DNA of 64,000 nt from Turritopsis dohrnii (taxonomy: Eukaryota > Cnidaria > Hydrozoa > Anthoathecata > Oceaniidae). Location: NCBI GenBank assembly GCA_027922465.2, contig BQMF02000047.1:806001-870000 (forward strand). The letters are read 5' to 3'. Numbering within the stretch: the stretch's first letter is position 1; every line of letters starts with the position of its first letter. This document shows, piece after piece, positions 1-11,624 of this stretch. The notes beneath the pieces are model-generated. The model was not told the origin of the DNA, searched no databases, and was given only the letters and a program-made list of their open reading frames with translations. The position numbers and the translations under genes were made by a program.

Positions 1-2
1 TC

Positions 3-290
3 TTATGCATTGTTAGGTGTCCCTAAGTCACTCACAACTGTGTCACTGCCATGCTGAATCTCATCTGCTAATGTTGAAATTTTGGAACCCTGTGTATTTT
101 GCAAGTTAGTTACAACAGTACTTACCTCAGCTTGCTCATTAAGTTCATCCAAAAATGGTTTAACAAAGGTTGGAAAGCAAGAACTTGTTAAATTTTCACC
201 GATACAAACAATTACATCAAATTCTTCTATATCAGAAGTGACATATTCAATATCGTAACCCAAGACACCATTTGAACATGTAGAGCCCAT
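3..290 (-). other. open frame of unknown nature, possibly remnant of the adjacent pogo-like element
   Basis: A 95-residue minus-strand frame runs without a stop to near the window edge. It is acidic and has no family motif I recognise. Its last residues (LGTPNNA) resemble a stretch in the decayed pogo-like transposase about 0.6 kb upstream (RTPSNA), and the DNA at 6-25 resembles 876-895 (both contain a GCATTG..AGGTGTCC string). It could be a duplicated scrap of that element, or an exon of an unrelated gene truncated by the window edge. Coding status is uncertain. Confidence 0.25.
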
Positions 291-300
291 AGCTGAGTTG

Positions 301-658
301 ACTTAAAATCTATGAAAAAATATTTATATTCAAATTACAAATGAAACAATAAAAAATGACATATATTGACAAATATGTTTTGGTATTTGGTGAAACTATG
401 GTGGAGAAAATATAAAATTATCTAAATTGAAAAAAAAACTTCTTTTGGAACATTCTTTGTGACCGATACTTAGGATCTAATATACATAGTGCTCTTAAGA
501 AATCAAGCATTTTGTTCATGATTTAAACATCAAAAGTTTCTTTTAAGGAAGAAAATCGAGTCTTAATCTAAAATCTAGGATATGAAATACAATAGATAAC
601 CTTTCAGAAGGGGCACTCATTTGAGGGGGAGGGGGGCACATTCAAGCCATGATGCTCA
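301..658. other. no gene seen; AT-rich spacer
   Basis: No open frame, splice-consistent exon or repeat structure recognised. A short G-rich run occurs near 629-637. Confidence 0.4.
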
Positions 659-1660
659 TTACAAAAATGGAAAGTAGGTAACATTTTCCACAAAAAAACA
701 AAATACAAAGAGAAAAAAATTCTTAAATTCTACATATTCCTCAGAAACCTTAGTTTTAAATGGTTTATTCCATGACACGTCAGGAGCTTGAACATATTTC
801 GTACAGCCTCCAAGAATAAGCAGACTTTCGATTTTCTTTTGCTTTAATTTTTTTGTCGACAGAAGCCTCCATATGGCATTGCTAGGTGTCCTAAACAAGC
901 AGGCGCTTAGAAAATGATAAAAATCCCAAAACCTTTTGAACAAATTCATTTGTTAAAGGTGTATTCATCCAGCCATTTTCAAATGATGTGACAAAACACT
1001 TTCCATGGAACTCTTCGTTTAACTGACTGACTTCACTCTTTGCACCTTTGAAGATGATAAATGGCTTCATCTTTTGACCATCTTGGCGGTCAAGCACACT
1101 GATACACATGCCTTCTCATGACCAGTCGATTTTAACACAACATCTTGACTCCCATTTTTTGTAACGGTTGTTGTTCTGACCATGTCTTACCAAACAGGGG
1201 TTTCATCCATGGCGTAGATTTGAGAAGGTTCGAAATTGAACTTCATTTGTAACCTCCTTGCATGAATAAAGTACAAAACAAGTTTTCCTATAAGTTGTTC
1301 AGGGTCATTCTGAGCTATGGAAGTGCATCGTCTTAGAGAAAGTCTTTGTCTACGTACAAAGTTACGTAACCACCCACCCCTTGCTACAAATGATTCTGAT
1401 GTTTCAGATGATGCTTGTGTTGAATCAAATTTAATTTTTTCATGAGTATGCAAGAAACTCTTAAGTTTTTTTCACGGCGATTGTAAGTCCACTCAGGAAC
1501 TTTCCATTCACAAATGCGCCGTACATCAACGTTAAAGGAGAATTAACGCCAGAAGGGGTAGGACTGAGTGATCTGGAGAGACAATTTCGTATTTTTCCTT
1601 TCCTGATCCTGTGAAAGAGAAATGTTGTGCTCATCAAAGATGGCAATATTAATATTGGGA
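659..1660 (-). pseudogene. decayed pogo/Tigger-like DDE transposase
   Basis: Read on the minus strand from about 1660 to 659, several frames together give the order of a pogo-type transposase. First comes a CENP-B-like helix-turn-helix region (GGWLRNFVRRQRLSLRR near 1380-1320), then the first catalytic aspartate in AMDETPVW near 1200. Next is the HGKCFVTSFENGWMN region near 1000, then a degenerate RLLV-stop-DT..CH segment near 900 that should hold the second aspartate, and finally GGCTKYVQAPDVSWNKPF near 800 with the third. In-frame stops (one replacing a Trp just before the second Asp) and frame changes show it is dead. No terminal inverted repeats were identified. Transposases of this family cut and paste DNA at TA sites in the nucleus. 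Confidence 0.75.
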
Positions 1661-2403
1661 CTGGCTTTACTATAAAAACTCATTTTAAAAGGCACAAATA
1701 AATATACAGTTTATAGAAACCATGCATTAGTTTTGATTTTCCACTTTTGAATGATCTTTGAGCATCATATAAAAATATTTCATATCACAAAAGAAGAATT
1801 TTATGATATACATACTTTGTTATTTATTTCTTTCATCACAGAAATTTGTTTCTAAATCTGCAATAACAAATGAAAGCTATTTTGAGGACAGATTTGTTCA
1901 ACATCAAGACCTCAAAGTCTTTATCAGATGTTATGCAGTTTATATTTCGAAGTTGGAATATTTTGAACTTTCTGTATTGCGCGTTCACAAACAGAAAACA
2001 GTAGTCACCTTGTGACATCAGTTAAAAAGTCACGTGATATTTTAAAAGCTTATTTTAACGGTATTAGAAGACTTTTTACAAATTTTGGAAAATGTCTTTC
2101 TTTTTCTACATGCGTAAAATGAGTTATTTAAGTGAAAGTTGTTCTTTTGACATTAATTCTCCTTTAAACTTCCTAGCTGCAGAACGATTATATTCCCTGC
2201 AGCTTTGCGTACATCACTGCCTCAAATTTAAAGTTGAGTGTGTAACTCTATATTCTTTCTCCTTTGCGAGATGAGTTGCCTCCTTTCAAAACTGCCTCTC
2301 ATTTTTTCTTCTCTCAATATCTCCCGAATTTGATGGTTTTGGTTAGTAAAATATCCAGAATTGTGGATTCGAATTCTTTCGAATGTGAAACCATTGCAAT
2401 GCA
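1661..2403. other. no gene seen; AT-rich spacer between transposase remnant and HIRAN-like fragment
   Basis: Short open frames on both strands look like chance. No domain, splice-consistent exon series or repeat was recognised. Confidence 0.4.
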
Positions 2404-2610
2404 ATGATGCAAAACAAAATCCATATGATATGGAATGTTTTGAACAAGATGGCCAAGCAAACAACCTTTTATAAATATGAAATGTATTACAAAGTTGCAT
2501 TCAACTCAGTAATAAAAGGACATCATGTTTACAAAAAATGTTGGACACCCATCATGGGAGAGACAGTTTTAGCAAGAAAAGACACATTTTATAGAAAATT
2601 TCCTATTTAG
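2404..2610 (+). pseudogene. HIRAN-like domain fragment
   Basis: The frame contains KGHHVYKKCWTPIMGE, closely similar to MGHHVYKERWTPTIGE in the better-preserved copy at 59448-59907. HIRAN-like domains bind DNA ends in some repair and helicase proteins. In animal genomes related stand-alone frames often sit beside transposons. Here only the N-terminal third is present and the following sequence (LARKDTFYRKF) no longer matches, so this is a truncated copy. It is transcribed away from the pogo-like remnant at 659-1660. Assignment as HIRAN-like is from memory of the family and is moderate. Confidence 0.45.
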
Positions 2611-3514
2611 GTTTAATGGTAAAGATGCTCACAACATAAACTATGTATATATATATTTTTTTATTCAAGATATAAGAAATTTCAAATTTCAAATTACATT
2701 CAAATTCCCAATTCTTAGTTTGCGTGACATAAGAAATGAAAAATGAACCAATGTAATCACACAGGTGCATGTTGTGTAAACAACAAAGACGGCTCGAAGA
2801 AGGAAAAATAATTCAATAATCAATCACGCTGTAAAAAATATAATTATGAGAAATTTTGACAAAAGTAAAAAATATCTGAATAACAAATAAGGTGGAGTTT
2901 AGCGATGAGACCATTTTATTATTGAAGTACAAAATGAAATCTATAACAAATTCTGTTGTTAGTAGGAAAAACGACTGATGATCAATCTGGGAAGAAAGGA
3001 ATTCATCATTCTCTTTGTAGTTGTAAAATGACAATTTAAATCAATCAAAACATTACAATGACTTACTTGCTAGCAGAAACTTTATGTCGAAAAAAATGCG
3101 CTGAAATATGAGTTTCACCAGCCTGTTATCATGCGCTGGCAAACCTAAGAAAGCATGATTTGCCAGCCTGCTGCAGGCGTGCGCTAGCACATATGTACAT
3201 TGTTGCTCATGATAATCTTTAGATAGACATTTTGATACGATTAAATTTATAGTCCCTATTATTTGCTGAAGCTCTCATTTGCAAAGTCCAATAGAAAATA
3301 ATGCTAAAAAATAATTCAGTTTTATTCTGTGCCCCAATGTTAAACAGTACCCCTAAAAGCACTCTGGCTGCAAACCTGTTGGAAGTCACCTATTAAAATG
3401 TTATTTCTTTTCATAAATGAAGGATTCCAATGGGGCTATTAGCTTGTCATAGGATTTGAAAACAGGTTATATTTCCAAAGGGATCTCAAACAAAAATGTT
3501 GGGTGCAAGAGTGG
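2611..3514. other. no gene seen; AT-rich spacer
   Basis: Only short chance frames. The stretch 3118-3190 is locally less AT-rich (two GCCAGCCTG-like strings), without a recognisable function. Confidence 0.4.
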
Positions 3515-4019
3515 TTAAAGGGATCCTGTGATGAAAAATTATTTTTGGGACATGATAGAGCTCAAAAAGTTGATTAACAAGTCTTTTTACAGTTTTTGAA
3601 AATTTCTTCTTGTTTCGCTGATATTTCAATTTAAAATATGAAATTATGCAATGCATAATTATGATGTACATCAACAGCATACTCTCCTATTATATAATAG
3701 GAGAGTATGCTGTTGATGTGTGTAACTTTTGAACTACTAAATATTCTTAGTTCATACTTCATCATATCATTTCACTTAGAATTCTTGATCCATTTACTAA
3801 AGTACAAAGATGCAATATTCATTAAAAGCAATGGGAAATTTTAACTACTCACTTATTACATCATAATTATGCGTTGAATAAAATCAAATCTAAGATCTTG
3901 AAATTGAGATATCTCGAAAACAACAAAGAATTATAAAAAACTGTAGAAAGACTTGTTAATCAACTTTTAGAGCTCTATTGTATAACAAAAAAAATTTTTT
4001 TATCACAGGATCCCTTTAA
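3515..4019. mobile_element. MITE with TTAA target duplication (piggyBac-type)
   Basis: Inverted ends AGGGATCCTGTGAT (3519) and ATCACAGGATCCCT (ending 4015) are flanked on both sides by TTAA (3515-3518 and 4016-4019). The arms stay similar for roughly 100 bp inward, for example GTTGATTAACAAGTCTTT near 3571 and its complement near 3947. No transposase is encoded. TTAA duplication is the hallmark of piggyBac-type transposition, so this is most likely a non-autonomous derivative. Confidence 0.8.
3668..3719. repeat. perfect 52-bp palindrome without spacer
   Basis: The 26 bases 3668-3693 are followed directly by their exact reverse complement 3694-3719. The centre is TAATTATATAATTA-like AT sequence. 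It sits in the interior of the TTAA-flanked MITE. Confidence 0.85.
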
Positions 4020-4207
4020 GAACAAAACATGCAATTTTCATTTAACTTTGGTGGAGAGCTGACATTCTTTGTTGATTTACTTTTAAACCAAATGTTGACA
4101 CATCCTTTCATTAAATTTGTCAAATAAAGATATTCAATGCTCCAACAGTCAAATAATCTAATATTGAGTAAACGAACTACAAGGCGAGGTGTAACGACTA
4201 CACTGCT

Positions 4208-4365
4208 ACTGCTACCACACAGTTACAGTCACAGTTTTGTATCTGAACTTTAAAACCATATATGGGAATAATATAACCATAAATGGCATATATCACACTT
4301 ACAGTCACAGTTTTATATCTGAACTATAAAACCATATATGGGAATAATATAACCATAAATTTTTT
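4208..4365. repeat. tandem duplication of about 85 bp
   Basis: Two successive near-copies share ACAGTCACAGTTTT, ATCTGAACT and CCATATATGGGAATAATATAACC, starting near 4210 and 4297. Each unit contains the self-complementary core CCATATATGG. Confidence 0.7.
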
Positions 4366-4730
4366 TATTGCCCCCGCAGCGAGCGTAAGCGAGCGAGGAG
4401 GCATAGTAGTTTCATGAGATAGGCGAATGTCACTAAAACCAAGTTAGCCGCACATTCGCAGCGACACATTCGGCATCCACACATTCCCCAGCGACACATT
4501 CAGATTTTTCCAGCGACACATTCGCAATCTTTCCCAAATAGCAACGTCAGCAAAAATGCAAAGAAGATAAAAGTCTTATTCCCCTAAACTACTAAATCTA
4601 GGCAACACATACCACATCACTATTTGCTTCTATCAATTCCAAATTTCCTGGAAAAAGTCGAAATATGACGGAAAAAGAGATCACAGCAAAACACAAGTTG
4701 AACTTTGAAGAGGTCTGAAAACTATATTTC

Positions 4731-5820
4731 TTATTCCCCTAATGTCCATGTCATGGCTAACACAAAACAATAACAAGTTACTTGCAGTGACATTTCAACT
4801 TCCTGGAAAAATTCGAAATGTGACGAAACAAGAGGTCACAGTTAAACGCGACTTGAAGATTCAAGAGGTTTGGAAACTAAATTGCAAGTGTTTTCACCAA
4901 TTTTAATTCTTATTCCCCTAATGCCCATGTCATGGCCTACACAAAACAATAACAAGTTACTTGCAGTGACATTTCAACTTCCTGGAAAAAGTCGAAATGT
5001 GACGAAACAAGAGGTCACAGTTAAACGCGACTTGAAGATTCAAGAGGTTTGGAAACTAAATTGCATGTGTTTTCACCAATTTTAATTCTTATTCCCCTAA
5101 TGCCCATGTCATGGCCAACACAAAACAATAACAAGTTACTTGCAGTGACATTTCGACTTCCTGGAAAAATTCGAAATGTGACGAAACAAGAGGTCACAGT
5201 TAAACGCGACTTGAAGATTCAAGAGGTTTGGAAACTAAATTGCAAGTGTTTTCACCAATTTTAATTCTTATTCCCCTAATGCCCATGTCATGGCCAACAC
5301 AAAACAATAACAAGTTACTTGCAGTGACATTTCAACTTCCTGGAAAAAGTCGAAATGTGACGAAACAAGAGGTCACAGTTAAACGCGACTTGAAGATTCA
5401 AGAGGTTTGGAAACTAAATTGCATGTGTTTTCACCAATTTTAATTCTTATTCCCCTAATGTCCATGTCATGGCCAACACAAAACAATAACAAGTTACTTG
5501 CAGTGACATTTCAACTTCCTGGAAAAATTCGAAATGTGACGAAACAAGAGGTCACAGTTAAACGCGACTTGAAGATTCAAGAGGTTTGGAAACTAAATTG
5601 CATGTGTTTTCACCAATTTTAATTCTTATTCCCCTAATGCCCATGTCATGGCCAACACAAAACAATAACAAGTTACTTGCAGTGACATTTCAACTTCCTG
5701 GAAAAATTCGAAATGTGACGAAACAAGAGGTCACAGTTAAACGCGACTTGAAGATTCAAGAGGTTTGGAAACTAAATTGCAAGTGTTTTCACCAATTTTA
5801 ATTCTTATTCCCCTAATGCC
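4731..5820 (+). repeat. 179-bp tandem array, left arm (about six units)
   Basis: Units recur every 179 bp, each with CTTATTCCCCTAATG, ACAAAACAATAACAAG, TTCCTGGAAAAA and GAGGTCACAGTTAAACGCG. Units differ at a few fixed positions: AGTCG versus ATTCG after the GGAAAAA string, and GCAAGTG versus GCATGTG near the unit end. The variants partly alternate, suggesting amplification in dimers. The outermost unit (4640-4730) is the most diverged, as usual at array edges. Confidence 0.9.
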
Positions 5821-5944
5821 CATTTTTGTCATCTTTAAGATTTACTCTCGTGTTCTGTATTTGTCAAAATATTTGTTTGTACAGATTGACAGATTTCCTT
5901 ACTATTTGTTTTTTTTGTTTCAATAAGATGAAAGTATTCATGTC

Positions 5945-7882
5945 ATGAATTGTGAAACAGACGCCTCGCAAACTATGCAAACTGTAGAATCTGAAGCAAG
6001 TGCTACTGATAATGGTATTATAACTTTATGAAGCCTTTTTTATTTGCGAATTACTTATTATTTCTTCACAGGTGTCTATAGTTTCATGATAGTCGGCAAC
6101 ATTTCCTCTTGTTTTTAATCATGAAATCAATGATATTAATGGTTCTTCTGTTTTTCAAATCTAATAATGACTTTACGATTATAAAGATTCTCAAGAAATT
6201 TTCTAGCGGCACTTTTGTCAGTTTGTTAAGAGCAATCCTTTAAACGTTTAGGAAGCATTACACGCACCAAAATAAGCGAAATTACTATGGACGGATCAGA
6301 AAGTGGTACGCTCAAAATGCAACCAGTTGTCAATTTCTCATTATTGAAATAATGTTTTTCAGTCTTTGTGTAGCTTTAGTTTCCCATTATATTTAGATAG
6401 CGAATTTGATGCAAACCATTCGATACAATCTGATGATTCAGCTCCTAGTAAGTAATAAGGGTGCTCTATGATTCAACGCATTTGGAATGTTTTATTAACT
6501 TGATATTTTCCTATTCAACCGTCAATGAAGTTGATGTTATGTTCTTTTTATTAATAAAATTTACAGACGTGAACGAAGATTTTATAAAGTTCATGAACAA
6601 TAACCGTACCGAGATTATCAAGCTTATACAAGCGTTGCATAACTGGCAGGAATCTGAGCGGATGATGGCCCTGAAGACGTGCAAATCGCTGACCATATTC
6701 AGAAAACACGCTGAGAAAGAGCAGCGAATAATTTTCGAGAACGATAAGACTGGCCTTGGTTCACATGTAGAACCTTATGTTGATGCCTTACTTGATATGT
6801 TGAAAGAATATAGAGCAAGGAACGAAGAGAATATACTGGACCATGGGGGTTGGTTCCGTATCGAAATGCAAATAAGACATGTGTGCTCATACGCTAAGAC
6901 CTTAGAGTTAGCCGTATTTCCTGAGATACTGACGTGGTACATCTCAGAAATAAACGCTGTTAGCTATAGACATGCCACAAGGTATTTATACGGAAATATG
7001 TTGCCTACAACGCATCATGTACAACGCTACTTGGAGGTACGTTAAGCTCATTATAAGCCAATATATATTTAGTAAGTTTACAAACATCATTTATCAACTT
7101 TCAAAATAATGCTTTACGTTGTAGGACCCCCGCATAGAAGCTCTAACAAAGTACGCAAAGTACGCTCGGTTATTGAGTATCACTTGAACTTGTGACGTAT
7201 TCACATACATAAGAACATCTATCTGATTCTTTGACAATGGCTTCTGCTTTTAGTAATTAGAGGTGACATTACTGATGAGCAAACACATGCAATTGTAAAT
7301 GCAGCGAACAGTGCGCTGAATCACGGTGGAGGAGTGCGTATTTCACTTTCTTTTAATAAAAAACCCTATAGTACAAGTCCTCCACAATTCCAATTACTGA
7401 TTCAGGTTGCAAAAGCTGTTGTTCGTTGTGGTGGTATCAACATCAATCGTGAAAGTGCTGATTATGTCGCTAAAAATGGTACAATTAGCGTTGGTAACGT
7501 AATACCAGCTAGTCCAGGCGATCTGAACTGCTATCACTTATTGCATGCCGTTGGTAAGACTATAATCGCTTGTATGTTTCATTGAAAAGCAGTCTGAGCT
7601 TTACTACATCATAAATCTTTAGGGCCACGCTGGGGCATTGATAAACCGGAAGAAGATCTTCTCTTCAATGTGGTCTCTGCAACCTTGAATTTGGCCGAAA
7701 ATTTGAAGTGTGCATCAATTGCATTACCTGCAATTAGTTGCGGGATATTTTCTGGCAACAATACTTTGCGCAAAAGCGCAACGACCATCAAAGCTGCAAT
7801 ATTTAAGAAATTAATGACAAAAGAATTTCACCACCTGCGAGTCATTCGGTTAGTTTCTAATGACCAAAACGTATTGAAGTAA
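5945..7882 (+). CDS. macrodomain protein, 8 exons, inside the foldback-type element
   Basis: Exons: 5945-6014, 6252-6305, 6397-6447, 6567-7036, 7125-7176, 7254-7333, 7406-7553 and 7623-7882, all with GT-AG borders and agreeing phases, giving 394 residues. I chose the ATG at 5945 because an in-frame TAA lies just upstream at 5924. A spliced upstream exon entering at 5928 is also possible. Residues 1-60 are acidic and Ser-rich, and the next ~175 residues form an unrecognised helical region. The C-terminal ~180 residues are a macrodomain: VIRGDIT start, NAANSALNHGGGV ADP-ribose loop, NVIPASPG strand, and ALPAISCGIFSGN phosphate-binding loop. Macrodomains bind or hydrolyse ADP-ribose on proteins and nucleic acids. 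Position between inverted repeats suggests cargo status; this is inference. Confidence 0.85.
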
Positions 7883-8223
7883 TTTTACAATATTGACAAA
7901 TACAACAAAGACATACTGAAAAAAACAAAAAACTAACCTCATTGCGACATCCTGTAAATATGTTTATTTTAGTTATGACTACTGTTACTGTACATAATAT
8001 AACTCAAACGTTGCAATTATACCAAGACTTCTGTTTAATTCTTTTTTTTTTCTTTTTCACGGTTACATCTTCGACATCTCTACATGAAGAGCATTACGAC
8101 CTACTATTATCAAATAAAAGGCTTTTGAAAATAAATGAAGTTATTTTGGTTTGAGTGCAACGAATTACAGAATAAAATCATAAAACAATAAAAAATGGAA
8201 CTTTTCTCTTGATGGTGATCCCT
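7883..8223. other. spacer between macrodomain gene and right inverted arm
   Basis: AT-rich 3' flank. It includes AATAAA-like strings near 8166 and 8188 that could serve as polyadenylation signals for the macrodomain gene. No other feature seen. Confidence 0.4.
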
Positions 8224-8960
8224 TATTTGGTGAAAACACTTGCAATATAGTTACCAAACCTCTTGAATCTTCAATGCACGTTTAACTATGACCTCTTGTT
8301 CCGTCACGTATCGACTTTTTCCAGGAAGTTCAAATGTCACTGCAAGTAACTTGTTATTGTTTTGTGTTGGCCATGACATGGGCATTAGGGGAATAAGAAT
8401 TAAAAATGGTGAAAACACTTGCAATTTAGTTTCCAAACCTCTTGAATCTTCAAGTCGCGTTTAACTGTGACCTCTTGTTTCGTCACATTTCGAATTTTTC
8501 CAGGAAGTTGAAATGTCACTGCAAGTAACTTGTTATTGTTTTGTGTTGGCCATGACATGGGCATTAGGGGAATAAGAATGAAAATTGGTGAAAACACTTG
8601 CAATTTAGTTTCCAAACCTCTTGAAGCTTCAAGTCGCGTTTAACTGTGACCTCTTGTTTCGTCACATTTCGACTTTTTCCAGGAAGTTGAAATGTCACTG
8701 CAAGTAACTTGTTATTGTTTTGTGTTGGCCATGACATGGGCATTAGGGGAATAAGAATTAAACTTGGTGAAAACACATGCAATTTAGTTTCCAAACCTCT
8801 TGAATCTTCAAGTCGCGTTTAACTGTGACCTCTTGTTTCGTCACATTTCGAATTTTTCCAGGAAGTTGAAATGTCACTGCAAGTAACTTGTTATTGTTTT
8901 GTGTTAGCCATGACATGGACATTAGGGGAATAAGAATTAAATTTGGTGAAAGCACCTGCA
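8224..8960 (-). repeat. 179-bp tandem array, right arm (about four units, inverted)
   Basis: Reverse-complement copies of the left-arm units, with the same AGTCG/ATTCG polymorphic positions. The innermost unit (8224-8400) is the most diverged. Beyond 8960 the arm continues with sequence matching 4430-4730 in reverse, out to 9255. Confidence 0.9.
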
Positions 8961-9255
8961 ATATAGTTTTCAGACCTCTTCAAAGTTCAACTTGTGTTTT
9001 GCTGTGATCTCTTATTCCTTCATATTTCGACTTTTTCCAGGAAATTTGGAATTGATAGAAGCAAATAGTGATGTGGTATGTGTTGCCTAGATTTAGTAGT
9101 TTAGGGGAATAAGACTTTTATCTTCTTTGCATTTTTGCTGACGTTGCTATTTGGGAAAGATTGCGAATGTGTCGCTGGAAAAATCTGAATGTGTCGCTGG
9201 AATGTGTGGATGCCGAATGTGTCGCTGCGAATGTGCGGCTAACTTGGTTTTAGTG

Positions 9256-10640
9256 GTACTGTAAGTGGGATACAGAATGTTTTTTCGTATCTCTTTCCTA
9301 ATTTATTATTATTTATACTATGTTATTTAGGAAGTTCGAATGATAAAATTGCTAAGACATTTTTCATATTACTTTTGTGTTGTTTTAGGGCAGTGAACGA
9401 CTAGGATTTTGAAGCACAGCTTGAAATCTGAAATTTTGCCAACAACATTTTATTTTTGTATATATGTTTTAGCTCTAAATCTTTCATTCGATAAATTTTA
9501 TTCAATGCACTGATTTTTGGCGGATCTTGCCTTAAAAAGATTTTAATTGGTTATCTGTGTATGCAAGAAAGCCTACAAATTGTCGTTCTTCGTGTTTTCC
9601 TTCTTTTTTCTGTCCTCCAAACCTGGTGTGATCATGATCAATAAAACCTTCTTATATTTTTTTCTTGTTTTTTATGTAAACTTTGGCTATTTCTTGTTTC
9701 GAATCAAAGTTTGAAACGCAGTTTTCTAATGGATTTTTCGCTTTAATTTTTTTTTTAAAAAAAGTTTTTTTTTCTTTCTTTTGGTTCTTACAGAATTTCT
9801 TTAACAAATGTTTATCTTATTTTGATTATAAAATACGTATCCATGGTTTCAGTTCACACATTTCTTTTGTTTGTAGCTAATACTTTCTGATATTTGTTAA
9901 CCTTAATTACACTTTTTGAAAGGTATAAATTAGCATCAGTGTGACATAGGACTAAGACATAACAAAAAGTAACAAAGTTTTTCTTTGTTTTTGTTTCCGT
10001 TGTATAGCTTGCAATGTATAGCTTGCTGTGTGTACAAATTGGAATGCTTGAGCGCGGGGGCATTTTTAGCTAAAGCTACATGCTAGTATATATTTTACAG
10101 AATAAACGATGAGTCGATGATATGATGAACGAACAACACGCATGCATAATAATAATAGGCAATATACTGCGCAATGCTCTTACAAATGGTTAAAAAAGTC
10201 ACACTCAATTTTCGTCAGGATATCCGTCAATTTCTGATCTTTCATGATGGGGTAGCTTGATCTTAAAGGAGCGACTTGATCGTTCACTTCCTCTCAGGGG
10301 CGCTAGGCAGGTCACAACTGATCTGACTAAAACGAATGATATCTTTTGCGTCTGATAACGTAGCAACAATTGATTTGTTACGGTAGGTAGGAGCGATAAG
10401 GTTACACACCTTCTTCACGTCGAAAAATGCTCCTACTTTGATACCGTTGCCAAAACCCCATTTGCACTAACAAACACATCAGAGCTCTAGCTTCAGCTCC
10501 TTTGCTGATGGATGATGATGGCAAAACACTCGATTCTCTATATAGATGGTTGATGCTACTATATTGTTGTTGATGTTGATGCTACTATATATGATGCTAC
10601 TATATATATAGTAGTATATATAGTAGCATATCAACCAATG
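9256..10640. other. no intact gene seen
   Basis: Mostly AT-rich with T-runs (9740-9790). Between 10250 and 10480 the minus strand shows fragments (for example EHFSTRRR-like and AFFDVKK-like words) that may continue the retroelement remnant annotated next. A hairpin-forming stretch lies at 10543-10630 (GATGCTACTATAT and its complement). Confidence 0.35.
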
Positions 10641-10649
10641 TCGGTTCCA

Positions 10650-11240
10650 CTCTGCGCAACATCATGACACACTTCTTTTAAAATGACATAACATCACGAA
10701 TATTGTTCTGTCGTTGGATTGTGAATCCACCTATATAGGTGACAGGACAACGCATGATCAATAGTAAAATTTGCCAGGCATGCGCACCTGATTGGCAATT
10801 TCTTCATCACCCACGCATATCTCATGTATATTGCGCGTCAAAAAAACTCTTGTTTGTTGAGAACGAAATTCTCGTCTGGAATCGTGGCAAAAAGCCACGC
10901 TGAAGCACCTTGAGGAGCAGCGGCGATTTCAAGAGCCTTCGCTTGCACTGAGGGCAGTTTCGTTCTGATTTCTTCAAACGTTTGTTTTTGTTGACCTGCT
11001 CGTTTCGCTTTCATTTCTTATCTTTTTTGATGCCTCTGGTTCAATCTCATCTTCTTCAGATTGGTCAACGATTCGATCGCACAGTTCCCTCGTCATGGCA
11101 TGACTTGTCTTGTTCTGAAATCTTGCTTCTTCTTCTACTACGTTAAAAATGCCCAGTTCACCCATCTTAATAGGGAGAGCGATTATTTGTCGTTCTATGT
11201 CGTTGCATTGTCTCCCCCGTCGCCGCATGCTGGAATCAAA
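10650..11240 (-). pseudogene. C-terminal fragment of a retroelement polyprotein
   Basis: Minus-strand frames give LPIKMGELGIFNVVEEEA near 11190, then RFQNKTSHAMTRELCDRI, then a stretch starting SVQAKALEIAAA near 10930. After that come FVLNKQEFFDAQYT and, further on, YIGGFTIQRQNNIRDVM near 10710. This order (lP.RmGGLG, ef.nS..mT..l...I, lnk.qF.Da, GG....RHN.iRD) is what I recall from the region downstream of reverse transcriptase in cnidarian non-LTR-like elements. Stops after QYT and frame changes show decay. A related fragment from further downstream in such an element lies at 11625-12075 on the opposite strand. Confidence 0.55.
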
Positions 11241-11624
11241 CGTAGCCGAATTTGGTTTTCAATTGGATGGAGTAATTACACTGATCAAATTACAAATCTC
11301 GTGAATCAAGTACCACCGTAAATGACCGATTATAACTTTGTTTAACTTTTACAGTGGGCGCTTATACGGACGGGGCGCTTAATTGAGTCCTGGGGGTGGT
11401 TAATAAAAAATCACTGAAACCACCAATACAGTTTATCTTCTCACTGAATACTGACAAAAGAACTGCTTGTGTCCTACTCGCTTAACTTCAAAAAAAAAGC
11501 TCGATTAATACTCCTCGCACTACTACTTTGAGATGATGAAAATAATGATTCATTCCCGCCCGCGTTATTGAGTTTCCTCTTCTAACGCTAGACAACGCTA
11601 GACGGACAACGCTAGAGTCGATAT
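11241..11624. other. spacer between two inverted retroelement remnants
   Basis: Contains GGGCGCTTA strings near 11347 and 11364 that reappear near 12224, 12247 and 12277, so this flank and 12200-12300 are related, perhaps ends of one element. Also holds a direct repeat ACAACGCTAGA (11592 and 11606). No gene. Confidence 0.4.

Larger units (their letters stand above)
4431..9255. mobile_element. foldback-type element with long inverted, tandemly repeated arms enclosing a macrodomain gene
   Basis: The left end starts CACTAAAACCAAGTTAGCC at 4431; the right end is its reverse complement, ending at 9255. GT flanks both sides (4429-4430 and 9256-9257), a possible 2-bp target duplication. Going inward, both arms contain repeats of CAGCGACACATTC, then a ~200-bp unique stretch, then a 179-bp tandem array (left 4731-5820, right 8224-8960 in inverted orientation). 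The 2.4-kb centre holds the complete macrodomain gene. No transposase is seen, so mobility is inferred from structure alone. Such arms recall foldback, Galileo or CACTA derivatives. The alternative is a host gene flanked by an inverted satellite duplication. Confidence 0.65.

Noticed and set aside
4870..5801. Series of nearly identical 71-codon frames in the 179-bp repeats as a protein-coding tandem family
   Set aside because: The period (179) is not a multiple of three, so frames do not join. Each frame simply re-reads the same satellite unit, and the inverted arm gives the same frames. No start context or domain.
4731..5820. CRISPR-like array
   Set aside because: Units are long, contiguous and lack unique spacers; this is satellite DNA in a eukaryotic genome.
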